Source: Cocos nucifera
Lineage: Eukaryota > Streptophyta > Magnoliopsida > Arecales > Arecaceae
Length of the DNA: 64,000 nt
Assembly (NCBI GenBank): GCA_006176705.1
Contig: QRFJ01005756.1
Span: 124,001 to 188,000, forward strand
Direction of reading: 5' to 3'
The notes beneath the pieces are model-generated. The model made no database searches. It saw nothing but the letters and a program-made list of their open reading frames with translations, and was not told the origin of the DNA. This document shows, piece after piece, positions 45,521-57,089 of the stretch; positions within the stretch are counted from its first letter, which is position 1; each line of letters starts with the position of its first letter. The position numbers were made by a program, and so were the translations under genes.

Positions 45521-48500
45521 ATGGCGCTATCCTACTGCCAATGATTTCGGGTTGGAGATTATACCGTTGGCTGCTAAAGACTACGATGTGCAGGTATTTA
45601 GTGTCCCGAAATATGCTCCTCAACATTGATATTTTCTCTTTTTAAGCTTGGAGCTTATTCAGTGATATTTAGTGCTGGCATGCAGACATCGAAACCAGTG
45701 ATTATAAATTTCTATATGAACAAGGGCTTTTCAATAAATGAAACCTGGTTGAGTATCATCTAATTAATGAAGTGGGTATCTGTCTATGTAGGCATATTTG
45801 TTCAATGGGTACTGGGAGGATATTGGAACAATAAAATCATTCTTTGATGCAAATTTGGCTCTCACTGATCAGGTATATCTCAAGATAGCTAGTACTTGGT
45901 ATGACTTTATAGTCTACTAAAGATTTTTCTGAATATCTTTTTCTAACTGAGTACAATTTTCTTTGTAGTCTCCCAAGTTTCATTTTCATGATCCTAAGAA
46001 GCCAATCTTCACATCACCACGGTTTTTACCACCAACCAAGATAGAAAAATGCAGGGTAACCATTAAACTTTCTGCTGCAAGCGGTCCTTTATAGCTATGC
46101 TCATTGACCATGATATGTATGTTCTCTGCAGTTTGTGGACTCTATAATTTCGCATGGATGCTTCTTGACACAATGCAGTGTCGAACATTCCATAGTTGGG
46201 GTTCGCTCAAGGTTAGAGTGTGGGGTGGATCTTGTGGTAAACTTCTTTCTCATGCATAAAACTCAAAATATGTTTAAGATGCCGAGATAATATCCTTTGT
46301 AGATGCGGAGCTTGTTGACATCTATACTTGCGACTGATGCTATTGATCATGTTAAGCATGTTGTTGGAACAATCACATAGGAGGATTTTACAACATTTAT
46401 ATGCTAATTTCTGGAGAAACGTAATTCATTCTATAAGTGAGAAAATTAAATAAACAGGCAGTTTTTTGACTAACAATTCATTATGAATGGTCCCACTTAT
46501 AAAATTTTATGTATGTTTTGTATTATCTTTTAATTTGTCATATCCTGTTTTTGTTTTTATTTAAATTTTTACTTCTGTTCTTGAATATAGAAATTTTATT
46601 CTTTTTTGTTATCATCTGTTTTCTTCCAGAAGAGATACTGAGAGTGAAAGAGTAGCGTGAAAGTGTTTTTCTATTTGTTTTTCAGTCAAAATAATCTTCT
46701 AGTATTTTCCTTCTCTTTTGGTCCTATCTCTGTTCTGATAGTATTGAGCATTAAAAATTTGATTTCTCTTTGGGGAATAAAATTCTTTTCTTGATCTTCA
46801 TGTTAGTGCAGCTGAAAGGAAATTAATTCTGTAATTTTCTTTTTTATGATAAAAATTCTGGACTTGGAATTTCTTTTTTGCAAATTGACAGTTGGAATCT
46901 GAATGTCAGGATACCATGATGATGGGTGCAGACTATTATCAGACAGAAGCAGAGAGAGCATCTTTCTTGGCTGAGGGGAAAGTTCCAGTTGGTGTTGGTC
47001 AGAACACTAAGATTAGGTAGGCTTTGTGATAGACTTCATCTTGTAGGCTGATTTGGATAACCTTGACATCTACCTGACATGCCCCTTTACAATAGGAACT
47101 GCATCATTGACAAAAATGCAAGGATCGGAAAGAAAGTGATCATCGCAAATGCTGATGTAAGGTGTTCACAAACACACTTTGTATGCTTTAATTCATGGAG
47201 ACAACTGCAGTTTCTTTAACTTTGAATCTCATCCAGATACTGTCATGGAAAGAAATTAATATTATATATATATATATATATATATTTGAATTTCTTTACT
47301 GTTTTTTGTTCAACATCAGACATTTTTGCATGGGTGCGACATGTTTTGCCAAGGGGACTTAGATCATTGATAAGAAGCATTATACAACATTTTAAACTGG
47401 AAATTTGACATTGCAATATGATTTTCTGCCAGGGCAATGGCAGCCATAAATTATAAAATTACTCAGTTTGTTATTTTCTATAATTTTTTTCAGTTAAGTT
47501 ACTAGCCCATAAGAATAAAGACATTTCGTAAGCTAACTTTTTAATTTGCTTTGAAATACTTGTGCATATAATATGGGAGGGAATGTTATCATTACAATTC
47601 CTTCAGAGTATCTGGCTAGCATTTACCCACAACTGGATTATTGATGTCTTGATGGTTAATTCATGTAGGGTATCTTATTGAAAAGAACTTCTGAATAATG
47701 TGAAAGTTTGCAAAAATGATGCAAGCTATTAGATGGATGCATAGTAGATGGAGAGTGTCTTAGTTTGACATTTGCCAAACATAGCGGCATTCACTTCATG
47801 CACCTGTAATAGTAAATAGTAAAATTTCATATCTGACTAATAGATGCCATGTGGATAAGTAGGCATCTGACCGAAATAACCACAAAGGGCAGTGGTCACC
47901 ATGGAAAGGGCACTTTCTCAGCCAGTACATGCAGAACAATGCCCTTCAGTCTTCCAAATTAAGAGAAGTTTGAGGTAAAACTTTGTATCTGGTTGTGCAG
48001 CTGTAACAAGTGAAATTGTTGGCATAAATAAAATTATACTTGCTTGAAGCTCAAAAGAGAAAAAGCTAAACAGGATGATGATCAAACAAGAGCCTTAGTT
48101 GATACTTGATAGTGTTACTGATATACTGACTAGTTCAAATGAACACATCAAAACAACTTACAAGTGAAGCAACAATTGACCAGCTTGCTACATGTGATGA
48201 AGGAAAAATCTGTTTTAAAGAATGCAAAAAATTGTTCGAGAGTAGGGTCATAGTGAGAAGAATCTATGGAGCGCTTGTCATTGTGCATCCAAAGTTCAGA
48301 TGAAGCAGAGTAATTTTATGAAAAGTTTCAATATTTGTATTATAAATCAGGAAAATCTAAGTAAATCATGCAGTTATACTGAGATGTTTACGTATCCACA
48401 CAGGTTTTAAAATGGGTTTGCTAAATAAGGGAGTCAACACAATACAAAGTGAGCGGCATATACTATTAGTGCTTGAATCTGCTTGCGGAGTTTTCACTGA

Positions 48501-49035
48501 GACTTTTGAGGAACTAACATGGAGAATGATACTCTGTTGGACGTTGAATTTTAAAAGGAAAAAAAAAAAAAACAAAGTAAATAATCTTTGCAGCTACTGT
48601 AGTTTGCACAGCGGTTGACTTCACTGCAGGAAAATAGGGGTTAACAAAGAAAAGCTTAGCTGCTGGAAAATAAACACTTGTTGGAGCTTCATTTTTATAG
48701 AATCTCTGGTTGAGGCTGGATTTTCGTTTTCATTTCTTGTTAGAAGCTGTTACGGATGTATTTATGACATAACTAGGGAAGAATTTATGGTAGAACATGG
48801 ATCCAGTCAGATATGCATGAAACAAAATGCTAATGGTTTTAATTATTGTTTCCCTTCATGTTTGTTTCTTTACTTGACAGAAGTCGATTTTGCATGCTAA
48901 CCTGCCGTATGTTTTATCATGCATGTGAACCAGAATGTGGAGGAAGCTGATAGGCCATCAGAGGGTTTCTATATTCGTTCTGGAATCACTGTGGTGATGA
49001 AGAACTCTGTTATTCCAGATGGTGCCGTCATCTAG
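45521..49035 (+). CDS. ADP-glucose pyrophosphorylase large subunit, 3' seven exons
   Basis: Makes ADP-glucose from glucose-1-phosphate and ATP, the committed step of starch synthesis; the large subunit tunes allosteric control and pairs with a catalytic small subunit, usually in plastids. Seven exons with GT-AG borders are seen: 45521-45593, 45792-45872, 45969-46055, 46132-46236, 46910-47016, 47096-47156 and 48934-49035. They give 204 codons plus stop, about the last 40% of a typical protein of some 510-520 residues. Key stretches: WRYPTANDFG, GYWEDIGTIKSFFDANLAL, SHGCFL and CSVEHSIVGVRSRLE (beta-helix domain), GADYYQTEAE, GKVPVGVGQNTKI, NCIIDKNARIGKKV, EADRPSEGFYIRSGITVV and a terminal PDGAVI. 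These favour large over small subunit. The frame is open and phases agree. The exon-5 acceptor could be at 46890 or 46909; homology favours 46909. Exons for the ATP-binding half are not in the window. Confidence 0.9.
47264..47285. repeat. AT dinucleotide microsatellite in intron 6
   Basis: Uninterrupted AT repeat of about 11 units inside the 1777-bp intron between the exons at 47096-47156 and 48934-49035. The rest of that intron shows no gene. Confidence 0.9.
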
Positions 49036-49162
49036 AGTTTTTTTTTTTTTTTTTTGCCGGAACGGTCAGCAAATTGTAAAACATTGAAAATATCAATCAT
49101 CAGCTATTCATAATGCATAATCCGATGGAGGCTCACAGATCGTAAGTTACTATGCTATGCTA
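49036..49162 (+). other. Presumed 3' UTR of the AGPase gene
   Basis: Begins with a run of 18 T after the stop codon (49038-49055). No clear AATAAA signal was seen. Confidence 0.4.
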
Positions 49163-49778
49163 GTAGTCACCTGTTTTGCCATCTTCAGATAGAACCACTC
49201 CAAATAAGAACTCAACCGCAGTACCATCGACATTAGCAGCAGCTCTATCTCCACCTATGTTTCATGGGAAACAAATACATTCTACATACCTAATCACAAT
49301 CCATGACTCCTTTTTCTTGGAGATTCAGGGGTATCCTAGATAAATGAAAATGGTGATAACACCACGTAAGAACCACAGAAATCAGGCTTTATCCATCTAG
49401 TGGGGTATGCTGCCTGAGAATATGATCATGAAATATTGCTCTACGTGCTTCAATTTTTCTTTCTGCGAGTACATAAATAGACTTCATAGACTTCATTTTT
49501 CGTGCATTATGCCATACACAGTGGAAGTTCATAATCTTGTAGGGATCATTAACTTTGCTACCCCTGAATTGGCGTCCACATGGTGATCTATAGTCAGTAT
49601 CATCGGCTGATGATTGGGACCACCAATTAAATGACGACCACAACAAAACCCCAAACAATAATGGATGATGATGAGTCGGGCAGATTTTTAACTGACTAAA
49701 CCGATTATCAACCAGTCTTAGCACTTGACTCATGGTCGGTGTACCATGTGGATGGCCAACAGTCAATTGGTCTTTCAA
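49163..49778 (-). pseudogene. Unidentified minus-strand coding-like segments
   Basis: Two stretches read like protein on the minus strand. One, ending in a stop at 49163-49165, contains ESWIVIRYVECICF, a stop, then NVDGTAVEFLFGVVLSEDGK; an acceptor-like CATAG sits before the second part. The other, 49600-49389, contains DPYKIMNFHCVWHNARK and ERKIEARRAIFHDHILRQH. Composition is plausible, but I recognise no family, there is no clear start, and there is at least one stop. It could be a gene relic, an unrecognised repeat ORF, or chance. Confidence 0.22.
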
Positions 49779-50914
49779 TTGATAGTTGGCCCTCTACAAC
49801 TTGTTCCACAACAAACGGAATGATTGATCAATCGGAACATTAAAATTGTTGATGGTCAGTCGGATCAGTTAGTATGTCGACATATAGTCGGCATAATAAC
49901 GATATTGACATATAATCAATATGATGTGTATTCCTAGTGTAGAATACGCATAGCAATTTCTCCATGATCATATAATGGGCATTAATTATCCATTGGGATC
50001 CATGGCATTCAACCGTTACAAGTGGATGCTAATTCTTCACCTATAAAAAAAAAGGTAAATCAGATACTCTGGTAAGAGAACATCGAGTACTACTCTGCCA
50101 TTCTTCTCATTTAACCTGTTCGACCAAATTCCTTCTCTCTAACTTAAGCATCGGAGGGTTTCCATCGAAATCTATTCCAGTCATAGTGGACGCTGTTTTG
50201 TAGGTTATTTTCTTTGGCGACAGGCATGCAAGGGTTTGGCCGCAGCAAATCTAATCCAAAAACATATATATGATGTAATTTCTATTACACGAGTATCATG
50301 ATGTAGTTTTAACATTTTAGTTTTGCTGCCATACGTTTATCCCCAATTTGTAGAATCTATGCCATCTCAAATTATTTGCTTATAGAGGTTAAAAACATAG
50401 CAAATATCAAGAGAGTCTGTATCATGCCCTCGACCTGAGATCTGTGAGTCAAGGGGTCATAGCAACCATCCCGTATAGCAAATCGCTTTCCATTTAAAAT
50501 ATAATTTCATAAATCATGTATAATTTAAAGACTAATTATTTACTTTCAAAATAAATTATGATATATTTTGAGAAGATGGTTCATTATTTACCTCTGCAGA
50601 ACACTAAATAGATAGATTCAATCAATCCCGAGAGTATCCTTCGAAACCTATTATTCAAAATATATTTTTCTATCAGTCTTAAGCCATAATTAGTAAAAAA
50701 AATCTTAAGTTCTGACACTCTCACAAGACTGACAAAAGTAGTAGCATGCAGCAACTCAATTGATCCAATCAAGGTAATTTTATCTGATTATGATTAGAAT
50801 AGAAAATAGATGATTCAATATAGATGGTAATCAAATCTATTGGTGTTCGACAAAAGTCAAAGTGGAGATTGGTACACTGGTTGATAGTTAGGGATCAATT
50901 TGATCAAGTAGCTT
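49779..50914. other. Unclassified spacer, possible LTR-like repeat
   Basis: No gene seen. About 49850-50230 has features often seen in LTRs: a TATAAAA-like motif at 50042-50048 after a TTACAAGTGGATGCT phrase, then a pyrimidine-rich stretch. I could not find paired ends or a TSD, so this is only a suggestion. Confidence 0.3.
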
Positions 50915-52172
50915 TGTTGCCCAGCTATGCAACCAAAGAGGGGGGGGGGGACGGTGAATTGGATTTTTAATATTTTAAAGCTAATTTAAAGATATCAAGA
51001 TTGAATGATGATATGCAAGATGTGTATCTGAAGCAATTTAGGTTAGAGAAAAATATAAAAGATTAGAGAGCAAGAATTTAACAAACTAAGAAAAGAAAGA
51101 TAGCAAGCACACCACAAACAAGCAAGATTTATAGCGGTTCGGTGCTTTCCTTATACCTACATCTACACTCCAAGCTCCTACTTGGGAATTAAAATTCACT
51201 AATCGTATTCAAACTGAATACACCATTGAAAATCTCTAACCCTAGCTATCCCAAGCTAGAACACTTATTTTCTGGGTACAAGCCAATCCAATACAATCCT
51301 ATTCAAGGTTAGGATCAACCTTCTCAAGTTTTGGAATCCCTCAAAACTTGAATCAAAATAATAAAGCAAAAAAAAAGATTTAATGACAATCAAATACAAG
51401 TTTAGCTCCCTTTATGAGTAAATAAAATCTTAAGAACGCTTTTTACAATAGTGGAGGAAGCTTCTCTGATTTTTTTCAAGGTTGTTGGAGACTTGAATAA
51501 GCTCTTGAGAGGTTAGTGAACTTGAAGATGAAAGCTTCTTTTCTTGATGAATACTTTTTGCTTAGGGCTGATAATTGAATCACACCAATCTCTTGTGTTT
51601 TTTTCTATTTAAAGTCTTTTAAATCTTCAATAGGTGGAGGAGAGAATTCTGGGCAAGATTTGTAGCCATTGAAGACACTAAAGAAATCATTAAAATCTTT
51701 CAAAAAAAAAAAAATCATTACAGAAAAAGTTTCGTTGTAGGGATCAACTCATGGCACAGGGGTCGACTCATGGGTCGACTTATGGCATAGGGATCAACCT
51801 CGAGGTCAACCTCTGAGTTAAAATCTAGAAAAATAGCCGTTCTGTATTTTTAGCCTTTGGAATAGCAGAGGTCGACCCTGGGGTCGACCCTTGGCACAGG
51901 GACAGCGTGCCAAAAAGTCCTTTTTAGTAGGAGATGACTTAGGGGTCGATCCTTTCGCTTCAAACTTAATTTTATCTGAAAATAATTATCCAAAAATTAT
52001 GGAATTGCCTCCAAAGGATTAGAAATCTTCTATATTTGCTCTTAAGGCTCTCAGATGAAAATTTGATAAAATTATGATTTTGCCTCTAAAATACAAAAAG
52101 TCTTTTTCCAAGCCAAATTCATTAGTAATCCTCTCAAATACTTTGTAATCATCAAAATTAATTCTTGGAGCA
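50915..52172 (-). repeat. 3' LTR of element D
   Basis: 1258 bp, top strand TGTTGCCCAGCTATGCAACC...TCTTGGAGCA. The opening resembles A's LTR in plan (TGTTGCC...GCAACC) but the body differs. It contains an interrupted G run (50941-50950) and, at 51740-51960, repeated GGTCGACTCATGG / GGTCGACCC phrases. The partner LTR is outside the window, so the borders rest on ends, polypurine tract and family likeness. Confidence 0.8.
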
Positions 52173-52192
52173 ATAATCTCCTCCTTTTTGAT
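52173..52192 (-). other. Polypurine tract of element D
   Basis: The minus strand reads CAAAAAGGAGGAGATTAT next to the 3' LTR, matching the position and type of the tracts in A and B. Confidence 0.75.
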
Positions 52193-52954
52193 GATGACAA
52201 AATATTTGGGCATAAGCAAAAATAAAGCATGTAGAAGCATTGATTAAGAGTTTCAAAAATTTTGAAGGAACATGCTACATTACATACTAGGATATTATAT
52301 TCAATTATTTGATTAATATGGCATCAAGAGAAGTTTGATGATTACTTATAGTCAGGCATTTAAATGATTTACAAAAGTGTTTGACTTACTAATTTCTTTT
52401 ATCAATTTTACTTCTATTTTATTTTTTTTATCAATTTTACTTTAATTTTACTTATAGCCCAATTTTATTTACTCTACTCCTTTTTGATATCATCAAGTAA
52501 GATCTTAAAGAATTTTAAAATTCAAAAATAAAAGAGCCTCCCCCTTCAGTTATTTTATATGTTTTTCTATTAGAACAAGAGTTTATAACAAAACTTTTAA
52601 TTTACAATATAATGATCATAATGAAATTTAGCCAATTTACAAAGATTTCATTTCACATCATTCAAATGACATCATCATATATTTACATCCAAATGATTAT
52701 CATAACTTCAAGTCATCAAAATATATAAGTGCTAAACATACAAAATATAAAGGTATCAAAAGTATTTATGAGAATTAGGCCATCAAAACATACAAAATTC
52801 ATGGATACAACTATCTATGACCCAAATAGCCAGTAGTACCAATGCCATAAATTTGATCTACAAAAAATATAACCAACTATGACTTGATCAACAACTCATA
52901 GAAACAACTAAGAGATACTAGATCATAACCTAATACAAAGATGACTAAACTAAT
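52193..52954 (-). other. 3' untranslated stretch of element D
   Basis: No gene seen. Very AT-rich, as in the equivalent regions of A (3009-3889) and B (20531-20945). Confidence 0.55.
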
Positions 52955-54566
52955 CTAGTAGAGATCACAGTTGGAAGCATCTGAATCAGATGAGGAATCA
53001 GAGATGTGATGGGATGTGATAAGATCAAATCCAGGAGCATGTCCTCGACCACGTCTGCCTCGACCATGGGTGGAGGTGCGGGCTCGAGCAACTAGACGAG
53101 ACGGTCTAGGAATCTGAGAGGAAGTGGGCTGAGCAAGAAGAGCAATCCTAATAGTGTCTAAATGATCTAGTGCTCTCGACATGGACTGAGTGAGGGCGCT
53201 AATCTGTATAGATAGAGTATCACCAGAGTCTCTGAACTCACTCCTTAGAAAGTCTAAATCATCCTCTAGAATATCTCGGAGTCTGGCTACCTCAGCTGTA
53301 AGATCTGATATCTCTATAATGTCCTCTCTCATCTGAGAACGAGTCAGATCCAAAATCCACCTCTATAAATTCAAAACTCTGCTCGTCAATCTCAAAATAT
53401 ATCCCTCGAGGTCTTCAAGCCGTGCAGACTGAACAATAAGTAACTAAAAGATAGTAGATACATGTGGAGTCACAGACCGATCAGAAGATGGGACGAAGTG
53501 AGTACTCTCCTCCTGAGTGATACTGGTTATTTGCTGAGATAAAAGACCTGCAATCCTCTAGGATAGGATATCGATAATTGGCTAAACTAACTGATTAGTG
53601 ATCCTCCTGATCTGATCATCAGAGAATCTAACATCTATGTCTCTGCTCCTTGATAATGCCACATCTGCATCTCTCCTCACTGACTCTAAGGGATTAGCCT
53701 CATGATCTGAGGGACTAGCCTCATGATCAGATACAAACTGAAAGTCAGAAGATCCTCTATGATCATGAGAAGGTGATGATGGTCCCTCCTTCTCAGCTCT
53801 CTCTACTTCCTCAGCACTTTTGAACCAACCGCTATCAATCTTTGAGAAATCCATGCGATGCAGTGTGTGGCAGTTGATGGTATCGGTGTGAGATAATTTG
53901 GCAATTGGCTTCCCTTCAAAACTAACTCCAAACCTCCTAAACACTAATGAGAGGGCCATACCATAGGGTAGATGTGCCTTAGACCTATTCAAGGTCTCTC
54001 TCATCATTTCTATCATCAAGACAAGGAGATTAAAGGGGGTCTCTATAATCACATTAAACATGATACATATGTCCCTACCAGATAATAAATCATGCCTGCC
54101 ACTCCTTGGGATAAATGACTTGGTAACCATGGTGTGTAATACTCTCATTTTAGCAAAAAAAGTCTTGGCCTCTAATTTATTCAAATTTTCTTCAAATTCT
54201 CTCCCCAAGATGGCTCTCAGTCCTTCTTCTTTATTGGTTAGTTCCATTTCCTTATAACCCTTACATGGCAAAATCTACATAGGTAGCTTCTTTCAATTTG
54301 AAAAAGAAATTCCATCCTTGCCTTTTGATCTTTGACACAAAAGAGAATCCTTCTTTCTCAAAGAAATTAAAATCTACATTCTTCCCAGGTTCAATTTTTC
54401 TATCAGATAGAGGGACCTTACTCGATGCAAGAGGAGATTGTGAAGATCGTCTGGAGGCAGAGGTTAGACCAGGAGAGGGCTCTAGTGTAGTTCTTTTTCG
54501 ATGGACTTCTTCCTCTAAGCAATGGACCGACTTCCTTTTTTGTGGCAATTTCATCTTGGATGCCAT
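52955..54566 (-). pseudogene. Third ORF of element D (Sirevirus accessory ORF)
   Basis: I prefer the ATG at 54566 (MASKMKLPQKRKS), a basic N-terminus like that of B. FSFVSKIKRQGWNFFFKLKE and VYVDF-like sequence lead to a stop near 54261. The long open part 54271-53582 holds the shared block: FIPRSGRHDLLSGRDICIMF, then AHLPYGMALSLVFRRFG, and LSHTDTINCHTLHRMDF, matching LAHTDYINEETLNQMKF in B. A Ser-rich acidic linker follows. The C-terminal part (53353-52955) is coiled coil ending in an Arg/Gly tract and a Ser/Asp tail. No membrane helix. Stops near 54261 and 53580. Confidence 0.72.
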
Positions 54567-55112
54567 TCCAACCAAAAGAAGCCTCAATCCCACTTAAGAG
54601 AGTCAAGAAAAAGTGGAATAGAAAAGATTTGAGAAGAAGATGAAAGATTTTGAGAAAAGAGCTGACGGTGGATTTTAGGGCAAGGGTTTGCTAGAATTCT
54701 TCAAACCGTCCAAATAGAGAAAAAATAGAAAGAGATTTGGTTCCTTAAGGGGCGATTTGAAAAGAAGATCTTGGGAGAAAGGAAGATTTTGAGAGATTTC
54801 TTTGATTGAAATGTTGGGGAGAAAGGCCAATTTGTTTGGGTGAAGTGAGAAATAGGGAAGGTCGGCCTCCTGGTCGAAGGAGTTCTTGATTAATAGGGTC
54901 GGGCAAAAAGAATTTTGATCAATTTACAAGAATGCCCATGAGTCATCCCTTAGGTCAATCCATGACACAAGAAAATCCAAAAATTGATGAAAAAATTCTA
55001 AAAAAATATGAGATTTTAGGGGTTGAATTTTACACATGAGAGTGATCAAAATATGGTTAGATTTGATCTTTTTAAGAAAGAAAAGTTAGATATAGGCTCA
55101 AGGTAGTTTAAG
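54567..55112 (-). promoter_or_regulatory. Spacer upstream of third ORF of D
   Basis: Non-coding part of the gap between RNase H and the third ORF, cut at 55118 by E. About 54860-54965 contains GGTCGGCCTCCTGGTCGA and CATGAGTCATCCCTTAGGTC, resembling the GGTCGAC/CATGGCAC phrases in the D LTR (51740-51960). The likeness is weaker than in A and B. Confidence 0.3.
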
Positions 55113-55117
55113 ATGAT

Positions 55118-56234
55118 TGTTGGTGTAGAATCTGGTTGACATCGAATCGAGCTAGAGTTGAGGAAGAAGAGGTCACCGTCGTTGCAAAACAAAGTTCCAT
55201 CTGGAGTCGGTGGTGGTGGCTCCGGCAGGACCCTCCGACGATCAAGTTAGCTCTTCTGACCAACAAAAATGGAGTACTCAGACAAGAATTCAGTAGAGTT
55301 TTGAAAAGAAGAATAGAGCTTAGAGAAAATATATCTGAAAGATCCATTTTTATAGATGGAGCCTATAACAGACTGATAGTAACAGCCGTAATCGTCCGGT
55401 AGTGGGCCGCTCGGGACCACATAAAATTTATTATGGAGAGAGGTGTCGTCCGTAGCAGACTGATAATGATAGCCGTAACCATTTGATAGTGAGATTGTCT
55501 ATAGCAGACTGATAATGACAGTCGTAACCATCCGATAATGAGCCGTTCGGAGCCACGTGGAGTTTGTTATGGAGAGAGGTGTCCGTTGTCGTGATGTGTC
55601 CATTCGTTGAGATTTAATAGTCAAAGTTCGGAGGAAGTAGGCATTGGTTGGTGAAGAGCTTTGATATATACTAATTCCAGAGGAATTTAGACTCCTAAAG
55701 AGAATATGGCTAGAGAAAATCATCCGAGAGGAATGCTAGATGAAATCTGAAAGTAATCCATTGGAGGAATTTAGATAGAGTTTGATTGATGGAGAAGTCC
55801 AAAAGAAGTTTGACTGATGGAGAAGTCTGACTGAAGGAGAAGACTGGGAGGAGTTTGACTGAAGGAGAAGTCTGGATGGAGTTCGACCACTGGAGGAGTC
55901 TGGAAGGAGTTCAAAAGGGGTTCGACCATTGGAGGAGTTTGGAAGGAGTTCGACCGCTGGAGGAGTCCAAAAGAGATTTGACCGTTGGAGGAGTCCAAAA
56001 GGGATTCGATCGCTGGAGGAGTCCAAGAGGGGTTCGACCGCTGGAGGAGTTCGAAAAGGGGTTCGAGGGGTTCGACCGCTGGAGGAGTTCAGAAGGGGTT
56101 CGACTGCTGGAGGAGTTCGATTGGGGTTCGACCGCTGGAGGAAGAATTTTTGATCGAAGCTCTTCCATGATTACCAGTTATATTAGGCTAAGCATCAGAC
56201 TGGACTTCGATGGGAGCGGGGTTTATCTCCAATA
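55118..56234 (-). repeat. 3' LTR of element E, with internal minisatellite
   Basis: About 1117 bp, the partner of 60412-61539. At 55850-56150 it holds about ten units of roughly 24-30 bp built on TTCGACCGCTGGAGGAGT. These create overlapping open frames on both strands (for example 55855-56235), which are not genes. Confidence 0.85.
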
Positions 56235-56309
56235 ATAGTCTTCCTACTTTTGAGTTCGAAATTCGAAGGAAGGGAGTACAAAAAAAATGACTGCCAAAGT
56301 TCTTTTTTG

Positions 56310-56860
56310 GGCTCTGCATCCATTGAGGTTGAAGCTCGAGGGAGATTTTATCTTCTATTGAAGTTGAAGCTCGAAGAAGATCTTATCTCCGATCGAGGTT
56401 GAAGAAAATCTTATCTTCTATTGAAGTTGAAGCTCGAGGAAGATCTTATCTTCAGCCGAGGTTGAAGAAGATCTTATCTTCTATTGAAGTTGAAGGAGTC
56501 GAGGTTGGAGGAGATCCTATCTTCTGTTGAAGTTAAAGCTCGGGGGAGATCTTATCTCCGACTAAGGTTGAAGGAGATCTTATCTTCTATTGAAGTTGAA
56601 GCTCGGAGGAGATCTTATCTCCCAGTCGAGGTTGAAGGAGATCTTATCTTCTGTTGAAGTTTGAAGTAGCCGAGGTTGGAGAGAATCCTATCTTCTGTTG
56701 AAGTTGAAGCTTGGGGGAGATCTTATCTTCGGTCGAGGTTGAAGGAGATCTTATCTTCTGTTGAGGTTGAAGCTCGAAGAAGATCTTATCTCCGATCGAG
56801 GTTGAAGATCTTATCTCTTGTTAAAGTTGAAGCTCAGGAGAGAATTTTATTCTCGGGTTC
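56310..56860. repeat. About 62-bp tandem array in E
   Basis: About nine imperfect units around GATCTTATCTTCTGTTGAAG and TTGAAGCTCGAGG-type phrases. Successive unit starts are mostly 59-64 bp apart, with two short units of about 42-44 bp. It lies between the 3' LTR and the 115-bp array, a position equivalent to the 3' non-coding region of F. Confidence 0.82.
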
Positions 56861-57089
56861 GAAATTTGAAGGGAGTAAAAAAGGTGACAACCGAAGTCCG
56901 ATCCTAGGTTCCCACACTCATTGCTTGTTACGAACGTCGAGCTCATTATGGATGCCGGGCCTATTGTGAATGTCGAACTAGGACCTCTCTTGCAAACCAG
57001 GATAAGTTTCTGCCTTTTGCATTTGACGTAGTTAGATTATCGTGGGAAAACATGTGTTAGGATTCTTCACCGAGCTTCTTTCTTCTCCA

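Noticed and set aside
45375..45645. Open frames on both strands around the first visible AGPase exon
   Set aside because: The + strand frame (45394-45645) reads the exon out of register; the true exon 45521-45593 is in another frame, bounded by splice sites.
46890..46909. Alternative upstream acceptor for AGPase exon 5
   Set aside because: It would add LESECQ before DTMMMGADYY; family alignment favours starting at 46910, though transcripts could show otherwise.
50400..50914. Possible LTR or gene in the AT-rich stretch before D
   Set aside because: No paired ends, no TSD and no protein signal beyond short frames.
55855..56235. Several overlapping open frames on both strands in the E LTR
   Set aside because: They come from a short minisatellite with few stop codons in any frame; the translated repeats are low complexity.
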